The notes under the pieces are model-generated. The model was not told the DNA's origin. It did no database searches and was given only the letters and a program-made list of their open reading frames with translations. The position numbers and the translations under genes are program-made. Shown piece by piece: positions 25,866 to 33,490 of a DNA stretch of 64,000 bases. The stretch is from Streptomyces erythrochromogenes (GTDB lineage: Bacteria > Actinomycetota > Actinomycetes > Streptomycetales > Streptomycetaceae). Where the stretch lies: contig NZ_CP108036.1 of assembly GCF_036170895.1 (NCBI RefSeq), forward strand, positions 3,534,001 through 3,598,000, written 5' to 3'. Each line of letters begins with the position of its first letter. Position 1 is the stretch's first letter.

Positions 25866-27332
25866 TCATCCGACGGCCGGGACCTTGTCCGTGGCCCCGG
25901 GCTCGACGGTGGCGGGTACCGGGGTGGGTACCGGGGTGGGCGCGCTCCTGGCCTTGCGGGGCACCAGGAGGGCCAGCGCGGCGGCGAGGGCGACAGCGCC
26001 GGCGCCGATCCAGAGGGCGGGGACGGTGCCGTCGGTGAAGGCCTGCGGGGATTCGTAGCCGCCCTGGGCGGAGAAGACCGAGGCCAGGACGGCGACGCCG
26101 AGGGCGCCGCCGACCTCGCGCAGGGCGTTGTTCGTGCCGGAGGCCTTGCCTTGGTCGGCGGGGCTCACGGTGGACATCAGGACGTTGGCCGCCGGGGCGA
26201 AGTAGAGGGCCATGCCGATCCCGCTGAGGATCAGCGGCGGCAGCTGCGCGGCGTACGAGACGTCCGTGCTCAGGATCGCGGCGAACCAGCCGAGGCCCAG
26301 TGCCTGGAACGCCAGGCCGGCGGCGACCACGGGGCGGCCGCCGATGCGGTCGGAGAGGATCCCGGCCAGCGGGGCCACGATCATCGGCATGCCGGTCCAG
26401 GGGAGCATGCGCAGGCCTGCTTCGGTGGGCGAGTAGCCGGCGACGCCCTGGAGGAACTGGCTGAGCAGGAAGATCGAGCCGAACATGCCGAGGAACATCA
26501 GCAGGCTGGCCAGGTTGATCCCCAGGAAGCCGCGGTCACGGAAGAGCCGCATGGGGAGCATGGGGTTGGCGTGGGTGAAGCCGTGGTGGACGAAGCCCGC
26601 GACGAGGGCGGTGCCGGCGATCAGGCCGGTGAGGACGGGGGCGCTGGTCCAGCCCTCGGAGTTGGCGTTGACCAGGGCGTAGACGATGCCGAAGAGGCCG
26701 CCGCTGATGAGCAGGGTGCCGGGGAGGTCGAGGCGGGCGCCCGGGGCGGTGGACTCGGCGAGGCGCAGGCGGGCGAGCGGGATCAGGGCCAGGCCTATGG
26801 GCACGTTGAGCCAGAAGATCCACTGCCAGGAGATGTGCTCGGTGAGGCTGCCGCCGATGAGGGGGCCGCTGGCGACGGCGAGGCCGGTGACGGCGCCGTA
26901 GATGCCGAGGGCCGTGCCGCGGCGGGCGGCCGGGACGGCGGCGGTGAGCAGGGTGAGGGTGAGCGGCATCATGACGGCGGCTCCCACGCCCTGCACGGCG
27001 CGGGCGGCGATGAGCGCGTCGATCCCGGGCGAGAGGGCGGCTGCGGCGGAGGCGCCGGTGAAGACGGCGAGGCCGGCGATGAACAGCCGGCGGCGGCCGA
27101 AGCGGTCGCCGAGGGCGGCGCCGAACATGAGGAGGACGGCGAAGGTGAGCGTGTAGGCGTTCACCGTCCATTCCAGGTCCTCCAGCCCGCCGCCGAGGTC
27201 CGCGCGGATGGCGGGGAGGGCGGTGGTCACGACCAGGTTGTCGAGTGCGGCCATGAAGCTGGCCACGCCGGTGAGGACGAGGGCCCAGACGGCGGGCCCG
27301 CGGAGCTTGGTGTCGATGCCTTGCGCTTGCAC
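25866..27332 (-). CDS. DHA2-family drug:proton antiporter (MFS)
   Basis: This 488-residue, 14-helix major facilitator of the EmrB/QacA (DHA2) group exports hydrophobic drugs using the proton gradient. It has motif A (GAALGDRFGRRRLFIAGLAV), motif C (GAVTGLAVASGPLIGGSLT), and the helix 1 motif FMAALDNLVVTTALP. The C-terminal tail contains a short direct repeat (VPTPVP, encoded by a duplicated 12-bp unit near 25915-25938). The start GTG (27330-27332) follows GGGGG. The TetR gene is upstream in the same direction, and a matching operator covers the MFS promoter, so drug-inducible expression is likely. Confidence 0.9.
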   Translation of the reverse strand: MQAQGIDTKLRGPAVWALVLTGVASFMAALDNLVVTTALPAIRADLGGGLEDLEWTVNAYTLTFAVLLMFGAALGDRFGRRRLFIAGLAVFTGASAAAALSPGIDALIAARAVQGVGAAVMMPLTLTLLTAAVPAARRGTALGIYGAVTGLAVASGPLIGGSLTEHISWQWIFWLNVPIGLALIPLARLRLAESTAPGARLDLPGTLLISGGLFGIVYALVNANSEGWTSAPVLTGLIAGTALVAGFVHHGFTHANPMLPMRLFRDRGFLGINLASLLMFLGMFGSIFLLSQFLQGVAGYSPTEAGLRMLPWTGMPMIVAPLAGILSDRIGGRPVVAAGLAFQALGLGWFAAILSTDVSYAAQLPPLILSGIGMALYFAPAANVLMSTVSPADQGKASGTNNALREVGGALGVAVLASVFSAQGGYESPQAFTDGTVPALWIGAGAVALAAALALLVPRKARSAPTPVPTPVPATVEPGATDKVPAVG

Positions 27333-27350
27333 GATGTCCCCCTACGGTTT

Positions 27351-27370
27351 GTTAGTTATTGCTGACTAAC
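27351..27370. promoter_or_regulatory. TetR operator in front of the exporter gene
   Basis: GTTAGT-N8-ACTAAC. It overlaps a likely promoter (minus strand TGGACG at 27376-27381, 17-base spacer, TAACTA at 27353-27358) 19-38 bases before the exporter start. The same half sites with the same spacing occur at the TetR gene's own promoter. Confidence 0.8.
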
Positions 27371-27419
27371 TTTCGCGTCCACGAAAAGCGCGCCCGAGCC
27401 GATCGCGCGCGCCGCGCCC

Positions 27420-27989
27420 TCACATCTCAAGGCGTCCGGTGGTGCGGGCCTCCGGGTAGAACCCTTCCCAGACCCGATGGTCGAACGGGAAGCCCATGGC
27501 GGCCAGGACGTTGATCAGCATCCCGTAGGCCATGAAGGTCGTGGTCTCCCGCGGGTCGCCGCCCAGCGGCAGGTGGGCGGTGTCCCAGAGCTCCATCCAG
27601 CCGGCCCGGACGACCTTGCCGAACTCGCGGTCGCCGGCCGCCTCGGCCGCAGCCACCGCCACGTACATCTGGAGCTGCATCTGGAGCTTGTCGGGGTCTT
27701 CGGTGATCAGCCGGGTGTACGCGTTGGCGATGGCCTGCTGGGCCTCCTCGCCGTGAAGCCCTTCCACGGCGCCGGCGAAGAGCTCGCGCGTGTCCCTCAG
27801 GCAGCGCTCGGAGGCGGCCAGGAAGATCGCCTGCTTGTTGGGGAAGAGCCGGAAGAGGTACGGCTGCGAGACGCCCACCCGCTTGGCGATGGACTCGGTG
27901 GAGGTCCCGTGGTAGCCGCCGCGGGCGAATTCGTGCATCGCCGCGCGAATGACGCTCTCGCGCCTCTCTTCTGCGCTCATCCTTGCCAT
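27420..27989 (-). CDS. TetR-family repressor of the exporter
   Basis: 189 residues. The N-terminal helix-turn-helix spans about residues 12-55 (RAAMHEFARGGYHGTSTESI, then KRVGVSQPYLFRLFPNKQAI), typical of TetR proteins. The C-terminal ligand domain is not assigned. The gene lies immediately upstream of the exporter gene. Its promoter (TTGACG at 28020-28025, 18-base spacer, TAACTT at 27996-28001) ends 6 bases before ATG, giving a leaderless mRNA. The promoter is completely covered by a perfect inverted repeat, so autorepression plus repression of the exporter is the natural model. The inducer is unknown. Confidence 0.9.
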   Translation of the reverse strand: MARMSAEERRESVIRAAMHEFARGGYHGTSTESIAKRVGVSQPYLFRLFPNKQAIFLAASERCLRDTRELFAGAVEGLHGEEAQQAIANAYTRLITEDPDKLQMQLQMYVAVAAAEAAGDREFGKVVRAGWMELWDTAHLPLGGDPRETTTFMAYGMLINVLAAMGFPFDHRVWEGFYPEARTTGRLEM

Positions 27990-27991
27990 AC

Positions 27992-28023
27992 GACGAAGTT
28001 AGTGCTCAATCACTAACTTCGTC
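27992..28023. promoter_or_regulatory. TetR autoregulatory operator and promoter
   Basis: A perfect inverted repeat with 13-bp arms (GACGAAGTTAGTG and its complement) around CTCAAT. It spans the -35, spacer and -10 of the TetR promoter. The core GTTAGT-N8-ACTAAC is identical in half sites and spacing to the exporter operator. Confidence 0.88.
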
Positions 28024-28065
28024 AAGCGTTCGCTGCGGCCGCCCCGGACGGAGGGCGGGAGTGCC

Positions 28066-28092
28066 GAGGGGGCGGATGTTCCCCGCCCCCTC
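28066..28092 (-). terminator. Hairpin downstream of hadB
   Basis: 10-bp stem (28066-28075 with 28083-28092) between hadB and the TetR gene; no T-run. Confidence 0.5.
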
Positions 28093-28101
28093 TCCGTAGG
28101 T

Positions 28102-28149
28102 GCACCCAGGTGGGGCACCCGGGTAGGGCACCCAGGTGGGGCACTCAGG
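28102..28149. repeat. 13-bp tandem repeat after hadB
   Basis: Three copies of a 13-bp unit (GCACCCAGGTGGG, second copy with two changes) are followed by a partial fourth that includes the hadB stop codon. Probably a local slippage product; no function assigned. Confidence 0.85.
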
Positions 28150-28573
28150 CGAGTGCGACCACCGCGCGGGACATGCCGAGGACCTTCTGACCGGCGCTCA
28201 TGGCCGTCAGGTCGACCCGTACGCGGTGGTCGTCCAGCTTCGCCGCGACCTTGGCGGTGACCTCGATCAGGCCGCCCAGGTCGTCGTTGGGGACCACGAC
28301 GGGCTTCGTGAAGCGCACGCCGTACTCCACCACCGCGCCCGGGTCTCCCACCCAGTCGGTGACCACGCGGATCGCCTCGGCCATGGTGAACATGCCGTGC
28401 GCGATCACGTCCGGCAGCCCGACCTCCTTGGCGAACTTCTCGTTCCAGTGGATCGGGTTGAAGTCGCCCGAGGCGCCGGCGTACTGCACGAGCGTGGCGC
28501 GCGTCACGGGGAAGGACGCGGCGGGCAGCTCGGTGCCGACCTCGACGTCGGCGTACTTGATCTGCGCTGCCAT
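28145..28573 (-). CDS. hadB: MaoC-type (3R)-hydroxyacyl dehydratase, catalytic subunit
   Basis: 142 residues with the hot-dog fold of MaoC/HadB dehydratases, which remove water from 3-hydroxyacyl-ACP in fatty acid elongation. The hydratase motif GDFNPIHWNEKFAKEVGLPD has the catalytic Asp and His, followed by VIAHGMFTMA. It starts one base after the hadA stop (TGA-C-ATG), so the two are translationally coupled and expected to form a heterodimer. Naming follows the mycobacterial pair; the acyl specificity here is not known. Confidence 0.88.
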   Translation of the reverse strand: MAAQIKYADVEVGTELPAASFPVTRATLVQYAGASGDFNPIHWNEKFAKEVGLPDVIAHGMFTMAEAIRVVTDWVGDPGAVVEYGVRFTKPVVVPNDDLGGLIEVTAKVAAKLDDHRVRVDLTAMSAGQKVLGMSRAVVALA

Positions 28574-28574
28574 G

Positions 28575-29027
28575 TCAGGCCTCCTCGGGGGCGCGGGAGA
28601 CGAGCTTCGTCCACGCCGTCACCACGTGCTCGCCGGTCTCGTCGTGGACCTCGCCGCGGATGTCGATGATGTCGTTGCCCGCGAGCGACTTCACGGCCTC
28701 GATGGTGGAGGTCACCGACAGGCGGTCACCGGCACGCACCGGTCGGGAGTACGCGAACTTCTGGTCGCCGTGCACGACGCGGCTGTAGTCCAGCCCCAGC
28801 TGCGGGTCCGCGACGACCTGGCCGGCCGCCTTGAATGTGATGGCGAACACGAAAGTCGGCGGCGCGATCACATCGGAGTGGCCGTAGGCCTTGGCCGCTT
28901 CGGGGTCGGTGTAGACGGGATTGGCGTCACCCACCGCGACCGCGAATTCGCGGATCTTCTCCCGGCCGACCTCGTACGGATCGGTGGGCGGGTAGCTCCG
29001 CCCCACGAAGGACTGGTCGAGAGCCAT
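28575..29027 (-). CDS. hadA: HadA-like dehydratase partner (UPF0336)
   Basis: 150 residues of the FAS1-type dehydratase domain (UPF0336 group). It aligns with hadB's fold but the active-site histidine motif is replaced (GDANPVYTDPEAAKAYGHSD), so it is likely the substrate-binding, non-catalytic half of a HadAB dimer. Starts at ATG 29027 behind AGGAGG. Located downstream of rpmG, from which it is separated by a terminator, a context shared with other Streptomyces. Confidence 0.88.
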   Translation of the reverse strand: MALDQSFVGRSYPPTDPYEVGREKIREFAVAVGDANPVYTDPEAAKAYGHSDVIAPPTFVFAITFKAAGQVVADPQLGLDYSRVVHGDQKFAYSRPVRAGDRLSVTSTIEAVKSLAGNDIIDIRGEVHDETGEHVVTAWTKLVSRAPEEA

Positions 29028-29099
29028 GACTCACTACCTCCTGTTGAAGGGACACGAAACACACAGGGACAAAGACAGGAACGGGCACGGAAACGACAC

Positions 29100-29130
29100 A
29101 AGGCCGCCCCCAATGAAGGGGACGACCTCA
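29100..29130 (-). terminator. Terminator of rpmG
   Basis: Stem of AGGCCGCCCCC (29101-29111) with GGGGACGACCT (29118-29128), including G-U pairs, just after the rpmG stop region. Confidence 0.65.
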
Positions 29131-29163
29131 TGACGGTGCCTGTTATTCGAGACTTCGCTGGGG

Positions 29164-29328
29164 TCAGCGGGTCTCGCGGTGCGCGGTGTGCGAGTTGCAG
29201 CGCGGGCAGTGCTTCTTCATCTCCATGCGGTCCGGGTTGTTACGCCGGTTCTTCTTGGTGATGTAGTTCCGCTCCTTGCACTCCACGCAGGCCAGCGTGA
29301 TCTTCGGGCGGACGTCGGTGGCAGCCAC
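29164..29328 (-). CDS. rpmG: 50S ribosomal protein L33, zinc-binding form
   Basis: This small 54-residue protein is read directly from the sequence. It starts at GTG (29326-29328), [20 protein letters not shown], after an AAGGAG site and ends TAHRETR. It has both zinc pairs (CVEC at 14-17 and CPRC at 41-44), so it is the C+ type. Many Streptomyces also carry a cysteine-free paralogue used under zinc limitation. It lies downstream of tRNA-Thr and tRNA-Met, behind their terminator. Confidence 0.96.
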   Translation of the reverse strand: MAATDVRPKITLACVECKERNYITKKNRRNNPDRMEMKKHCPRCNSHTAHRETR

Positions 29329-29373
29329 GTGAGTGCTCCTTGACGGACTATGGGACGGATGAACGCATAAAAG

Positions 29374-29411
29374 AGTAGCCGATCGGGAGACCGACCCCGC
29401 AATCGGCTACT
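29374..29411 (-). terminator. Terminator of the tRNA-Thr/tRNA-Met pair
   Basis: Perfect 10-bp stem AGTAGCCGAT/ATCGGCTACT followed on the minus strand by CTTTTATG. Confidence 0.85.
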
Positions 29412-29416
29412 GTGGG

Positions 29417-29489
29417 TAGCGGCGACCGGACTTGAACCGGTGACACAGCGATTATGAGCCGCTTGCTCTACCGACTGAGCTACGCCGCT
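29417..29489 (-). tRNA. tRNA-Met (CAT)
   Basis: 73-base cloverleaf, acceptor AGCGGCG/CGCCGCT, discriminator A, anticodon loop CTCATAA. The acceptor begins with a normal A-U pair, so it is an elongator, not initiator. Confidence 0.96.
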
Positions 29490-29537
29490 TTGATGTGATC
29501 GGCTCCCCACCCGAGGGTGGGGGGCCTCTCTCACCAG

Positions 29538-29610
29538 AGCCCCAATGCGGAATCGAACCGCAGACCTTCTCCTTACCATGGAGACGCTCTACCGACTGAG
29601 CTATTGGGGC
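29538..29610 (-). tRNA. tRNA-Thr (GGT)
   Basis: 73-base cloverleaf, acceptor GCCCCAA/TTGGGGC, discriminator T, anticodon stem TCTCC/GGAGA and loop ATGGTAA. It is upstream of tRNA-Met in the same transcript; a GC hairpin (29505-29522) lies between them. Confidence 0.96.
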
Positions 29611-29937
29611 GAGCGATGAAGACATTACACGGTTGCCCGCCGATCGCCCAAATCCTTTGCGGGAACAGGGCTCCGAGGGGGTTCGGCAGCCTCTCTTGAT
29701 CAACCCGCAGGCCACTCCCGCCCCGTTTCTCCCGCAGTTTGTGTGCGGGCTCACACACGGCGTGCGCCCCGCGGCTCCCGCGGTCGCCCTGGCTCGGAGG
29801 CACCACACCGGTACGACTATTGCGCTCTTCCGCGAAGCGGAGTGTGCCGCGCCCTAGGCTCTGAGCACGCTGCGTGATCTTGGGCCGCGGGCCGCGGCCA
29901 CGGCCCCAGGAACCGCCCGAGCCACCGCAGGAGCGCG
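29611..29937. other. Intergenic region, tRNA-Thr and amidohydrolase gene
   Basis: These 327 bases hold the divergent control region. On the plus strand a TAGGCT box (29855-29860) is a plausible -10 for the amidohydrolase. No coding sequence is convincing. Confidence 0.5.
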
Positions 29938-31206
29938 ATGTCCGACAGCCAGCCGCAGCAGCCGTCCCACTCCCCCCGCAGCGGCAACGGCAGCGCGGCC
30001 GCCGCCGAGGCCGCCACCCTGCTCCTCGCCGGGGCCCGCCTCACGGACGGCCGTACCGTCGACGTCCGCCTCGGCGGCGGCCGGATCCAGGCCGTCGGGA
30101 CCACGGGCAGCCTCTCCTCCCACATGCTCTCCCGGGTGGACCTCACCGGCTACCTGCTGCTCCCCGCCCCCGCCGAGCCGCACGCCCACGGGGACACCGC
30201 GCTGACCGCCGACGGTGACGGGCCCGTCTCGTACGCCCCCGACGAGGTGCAGCGCCGCGCCACCGAGGCGGCCCTGCTCCAGCTCGGCCACGGCGCGACC
30301 GCCATGCGCTCGCACGTGCGCATCGGCGACGTGCACGGCCTCGGCCCCCTGGAAGCCGTGCTCCAGGCCCGGCGCTCCCTGCGCGGCCTCGCCGACCTGA
30401 CCGCGGTGGCCGTACCCCGGCTGCTGACCGGCGCGGCCGGGGCCGACGGGCTCGCCATGCTGCGGGACGCCGTCAAGATGGGCGCCTCGGTCATCGGCGG
30501 CTGCCCCGACCTGGACCCGGACCCGACGGGCTTCCTCGAAGCCGTGCTGGAGCTCGCCGACGAGCACGGCTGCCCCGTGGACCTGCACACGGACGGTGAC
30601 GACCCGGCCCGTCTCTCCCGGCTCGCGGCGATGGCGGGCGGCCTGCGCCCCGGAGTGACCATCGGCCCCTGCGGCGGGCTCTCCCGGCTCCCGCTGGACG
30701 CGGCGGCCCGCTCCGCCGACCAGCTCGCGGCGGCCGGCGTACGGGTGACCTGCCTGCCCCAGGGCGACTGCGCGGCCCTGGAACGCCGCGGCCTGCGCAC
30801 CGCCCCCGTACGGCTCCTGCGGGCCGCCGGCGTACGGGTCGCGGCCGGCAGCGGGGCCCTGCGGGACGCCGGTAACCCGGTCGGCCGCGGCGACCCCCTG
30901 GAGGCCGCGTACCTGCTGGCCTCCCAGGGCGGGCTGCGTCCCGGCGAGGCCTACGAGTCCGTCAGCGCCTGCGCCCGCGAGGCCATGGGCCTGCCGGAGG
31001 TACGGGTGGAGGCGGGCTTCCCGGCGGAGCTGCTCGCCGTACGCGGCGACCGCATCGCGGGCGTGCTCTCCCTCGCGTACAGCCGGATCGTGATCCACCG
31101 CGGGCGGGTGGTGGCGCGGACGAGTGCGGTGCGCGAGTACTGCGACTCCGCCGTCGCGGCGGCCCTGGACCTCCCCCGGCAGGGGCGCACCGCGCCCGGC
31201 CACTGA
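29938..31206 (+). CDS. Amidohydrolase-superfamily protein, cytosine-deaminase-like
   Basis: 422 residues resembling the metal-dependent amidohydrolase superfamily, closest in layout to cytosine deaminase-like proteins. A small N-terminal beta domain (ARLTDGRTVDVRLGGGRIQA) precedes the barrel. The HxH metal motif is in PAEPHAHGDTALT and a second conserved histidine is in VDLHTDGDDP. The expected HAxxL-type histidine and the terminal aspartate motif are poorly recognisable (IGPCGGLS, AAGSGALRDAGNP). Catalysis may therefore be altered or lost, and the substrate cannot be named. AGGAG precedes ATG at good distance. It lies 49 bases before the next plus-strand gene. Confidence 0.8.
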   Translation: MSDSQPQQPSHSPRSGNGSAAAAEAATLLLAGARLTDGRTVDVRLGGGRIQAVGTTGSLSSHMLSRVDLTGYLLLPAPAEPHAHGDTALTADGDGPVSYAPDEVQRRATEAALLQLGHGATAMRSHVRIGDVHGLGPLEAVLQARRSLRGLADLTAVAVPRLLTGAAGADGLAMLRDAVKMGASVIGGCPDLDPDPTGFLEAVLELADEHGCPVDLHTDGDDPARLSRLAAMAGGLRPGVTIGPCGGLSRLPLDAAARSADQLAAAGVRVTCLPQGDCAALERRGLRTAPVRLLRAAGVRVAAGSGALRDAGNPVGRGDPLEAAYLLASQGGLRPGEAYESVSACAREAMGLPEVRVEAGFPAELLAVRGDRIAGVLSLAYSRIVIHRGRVVARTSAVREYCDSAVAAALDLPRQGRTAPGH

Positions 31207-31255
31207 GGGGGTGTCTTCCCGGGCGGGGGCGCCCGGCTCGTCGTACCGTCGGGGC

Positions 31256-31912
31256 ATGCGCATCGTCATCGCGGGTGGACACGGTCGGATCGCGCTGCGG
31301 CTGGAGCGCCTGCTCGCCGCGCGCGGGTACGAGGTCGCGGGCATCATCCGCGACCTCGAACAGGGCGACGACCTCAGGGAGGCGGGCGCCGAACCGGTGC
31401 TCTGCGATCTGGAGTCGGCCACGGTGGAGCACGTGGCGGGGATCCTGCAGGGCGCGGACGTTGCGGTGTTCGCGGCGGGCGCCGGCCCCGGCAGCGGTGC
31501 CGGGCGCAAGGAGACCGTGGACCGGGGCGCGGCGGTGCTGTTCGCCGACGCGGCCGAACGGGCCCGCGTACGCCGCTTCCTGATGGTCTCTTCGATGGGC
31601 GCGGACGCCCATCACGAGGGCGACGACGTCTTCGACGTCTACCTGCGGGCGAAGGGCGAGGCCGACGACCACGTACGGACCCGGCTGGGCCTGGAGTGGA
31701 CGGTCCTGCGCCCGGGCTCACTGCTCGACGACGCCGGGAAGGGCCAGGTCCGCCTGGAGGCGCGGACGGGCCGGGGGGCGGTGCCGCGCGACGACGTGGC
31801 GGCGGTGCTGGCCGAGCTGGTGGAGACGCCCGCGACGGCGGGCCTGACCCTGGAGCTGGTCTCCGGCTCGACCCCGGTCCAGGTGGCCGTCAAGGACGTG
31901 GCGGGCAACTGA
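31256..31912 (+). CDS. NAD(P)-binding protein, atypical SDR
   Basis: 218 residues with a Rossmann fold: glycine-rich GGHGRIALRLERLLAARG at the N-terminus, DLESATVEHV for the second strand, and VSSMGADAHHEGDDVFDVYL with the conserved Ser and Tyr-x-x-x-Lys-like YLRAK. It resembles NAD(P)H-binding sugar-epimerase or NmrA-like proteins; the reaction is unknown. A TACCGT box (31244-31249) ends 6 bases before ATG, so the gene may have a leaderless promoter of its own. Confidence 0.85.
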   Translation: MRIVIAGGHGRIALRLERLLAARGYEVAGIIRDLEQGDDLREAGAEPVLCDLESATVEHVAGILQGADVAVFAAGAGPGSGAGRKETVDRGAAVLFADAAERARVRRFLMVSSMGADAHHEGDDVFDVYLRAKGEADDHVRTRLGLEWTVLRPGSLLDDAGKGQVRLEARTGRGAVPRDDVAAVLAELVETPATAGLTLELVSGSTPVQVAVKDVAGN

Positions 31913-31918
31913 CGGCCC

Positions 31919-31953
31919 GGCGGGGAGGCCGGCTCGCGGCCGGCCTCCCCGCC
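31919..31953. terminator. Bidirectional terminator, SDR and DUF3574 genes
   Basis: Perfect 14-bp GC-rich stem (31919-31932 with 31940-31953) between two converging genes. Confidence 0.85.
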
Positions 31954-31959
31954 CGCGGC

Positions 31960-32400
31960 TCAGAACTGCGCTTCCAGCTTGTCGTCGGAGCGTCCGACCG
32001 AGTCCTGCTGGTAGCGGCTCTCGTACGCGTCGCGGATCCGCTCGATGCGCACGCTGCGGTCCTCGGCCTCCTTCTCCGGGTACAGCAGGACCACTTCGTA
32101 GGAGGTCTCGCGGACGATCTTGCCGTCCCCGCCGCGCCACTGGCCGTACCCGTCGTGGAGCGTCAGCCCCTCGGGGAAGGCGGGGGTGATCTCCCGGTCC
32201 AGGAACCGCATGAACTCCCGTTCCGCGACCGGGCCCCCGCCGTCGGCCCGTTCGGTGCCGAAGTACAGCCGGGTCTCCCGGTAGGGCTCCCCCGCGTCCG
32301 TGTGCAGGGCGGCTCCCATCAGAGCCGGAATCCCCGCGCCGAGCAGGGCCATGAGGACCCCGCCGCCGACCTTCCCCCGCGTGTCAGATGTCCATTTCAC
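31960..32400 (-). CDS. DUF3574 protein
   Basis: 146 residues. A short N-terminal hydrophobic segment (VGGGVLMALLGAGIPALMGA) suggests export or membrane anchoring. The rest fits DUF3574, with RLYFGT, FMRFLDREITPAFPEGLTLH and GYGQWR as recognisable blocks. Function unknown. The start GTG (32398-32400) is not supported by a ribosome-binding site, so the N-terminus is uncertain. It lies 69 bases past the tRNA-Tyr terminator. Confidence 0.75.
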   Translation of the reverse strand: MKWTSDTRGKVGGGVLMALLGAGIPALMGAALHTDAGEPYRETRLYFGTERADGGGPVAEREFMRFLDREITPAFPEGLTLHDGYGQWRGGDGKIVRETSYEVVLLYPEKEAEDRSVRIERIRDAYESRYQQDSVGRSDDKLEAQF

Positions 32401-32468
32401 CCCCGGAGAACGACTGGGAGCCCCCGACGATGCGGCCGACGCCCCGCGGCACTTCCGGGAATGCGAAA

Positions 32469-32509
32469 GAACCCCCGTCCACTGCGTTTCCGCAGATGAA
32501 CGGGGGTTC
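32469..32509 (-). terminator. Terminator of tRNA-Tyr
   Basis: Outer 10-bp stem GAACCCCCGT/ACGGGGGTTC and an inner CTGCG/CGCAG hairpin; CTTTC follows on the minus strand. Confidence 0.8.
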
Positions 32510-32517
32510 CACTCGCG

Positions 32518-32599
<82 letters not shown>

Positions 32600-32654
32600 A
32601 AGAGTTGCTGCCGTTTTTTCCGCCTTGCGGCGGCGCTCCCCGGCAACGACGTAA

Positions 32655-32683
32655 ACGATACCTGATGACCGGGGGTGCTTCAC
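32655..32683 (-). promoter_or_regulatory. Candidate tRNA-Tyr promoter
   Basis: GTGAAG (32678-32683), 17-base spacer, TATCGT (32655-32660) on the minus strand. The leader before the tRNA would be about 48 bases and contains a small hairpin CCGCC-GCAA-GGCGG. Confidence 0.5.
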
Positions 32684-32799
32684 CACCGGATTGATCAGCG
32701 CTGCGGGTGGGCGCGGTGGCTAGGCTTTGCCGAGCGGGCCGGGCACGTCCGGCCGCGCCCTCCGGGGTGATCACAACCGACTTCAAGGAGCCACAGCAC

Positions 32800-33288
32800 A
32801 TGGCCGACTCCAGTTTCGACATCGTCTCGAAGGTCGAGCGGCAGGAGGTCGACAACGCCCTCAACCAGGCCGCCAAGGAGCTCTCGCAGCGCTACGACTT
32901 CAAGGGCACCGGCGCCACCATCGCCTGGTCCGGCGAGAAGATCCTGATGGAGGCGAACTCCGAGGAGCGCGTCAAGGCCGTCCTCGACGTCTTCGAGACC
33001 AAGCTGGTCAAGCGCGGTATCTCGCTCAAGGCGCTGGACGCCGGTGAGCCGCAGCTGTCCGGCAAGGAGTACAAGATCTTCGCCACGATCGAGGAGGGCA
33101 TCTCCCAGGAGAACGCCAAGAAGGTCGCGAAGATCATCCGTGACGAGGGTCCGAAGGGCGTCAAGGCCCAGGTCCAGGGCGAAGAGCTGCGCGTCAGCTC
33201 CAAGAGCCGTGACGACCTCCAGGCCGTCCAGGCCCTCCTCAAGGGCAAGGACCTGGACTTCGCGATCCAGTTCGTGAACTACCGCTGA
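32800..33288 (+). CDS. yajQ: YajQ-family nucleotide-binding protein
   Basis: 162 residues of the YajQ (DUF520) family, which have two ferredoxin-like domains. In E. coli and Xanthomonas members bind nucleic acids or cyclic di-GMP. The start ATG follows AAGGAG; the protein opens [20 protein letters not shown] and contains [13 protein letters not shown] and [12 protein letters not shown], both typical. The gene is single, with a TAGGCT box (32721-32726) as possible -10 and a strong terminator behind it. Confidence 0.9.
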   Translation: MADSSFDIVSKVERQEVDNALNQAAKELSQRYDFKGTGATIAWSGEKILMEANSEERVKAVLDVFETKLVKRGISLKALDAGEPQLSGKEYKIFATIEEGISQENAKKVAKIIRDEGPKGVKAQVQGEELRVSSKSRDDLQAVQALLKGKDLDFAIQFVNYR

Positions 33289-33315
33289 CGCAGGTCCGCG
33301 ACCTGTCACCACGCC

Positions 33316-33345
33316 GGCCCGGCGGTCTTCACCGACCGCCGGGCC
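33316..33345 (+). terminator. Terminator of yajQ
   Basis: Perfect 12-bp stem (33316-33327 with 33334-33345), 6-base loop. Confidence 0.8.
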
Positions 33346-33490
33346 GCGGTGGTTGCGGGGTGCGTGGGGTGTGTGTGCCGGGCGTGTGCGGCGCACGCGC
33401 CGCCGCGGGCTTCCGTGGGCACTTGGGGGGCGGGGAGTGCGCCCAGCACGGTGGGTGGCATCACATCACCGCGTGGCAGGGGGGTCTCGC

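Noticed and set aside
29217..29579. Open frame of 120 codons over tRNA-Thr, tRNA-Met and rpmG
   Set aside because: It crosses two tRNA genes in sense and is out of frame with the true rpmG.
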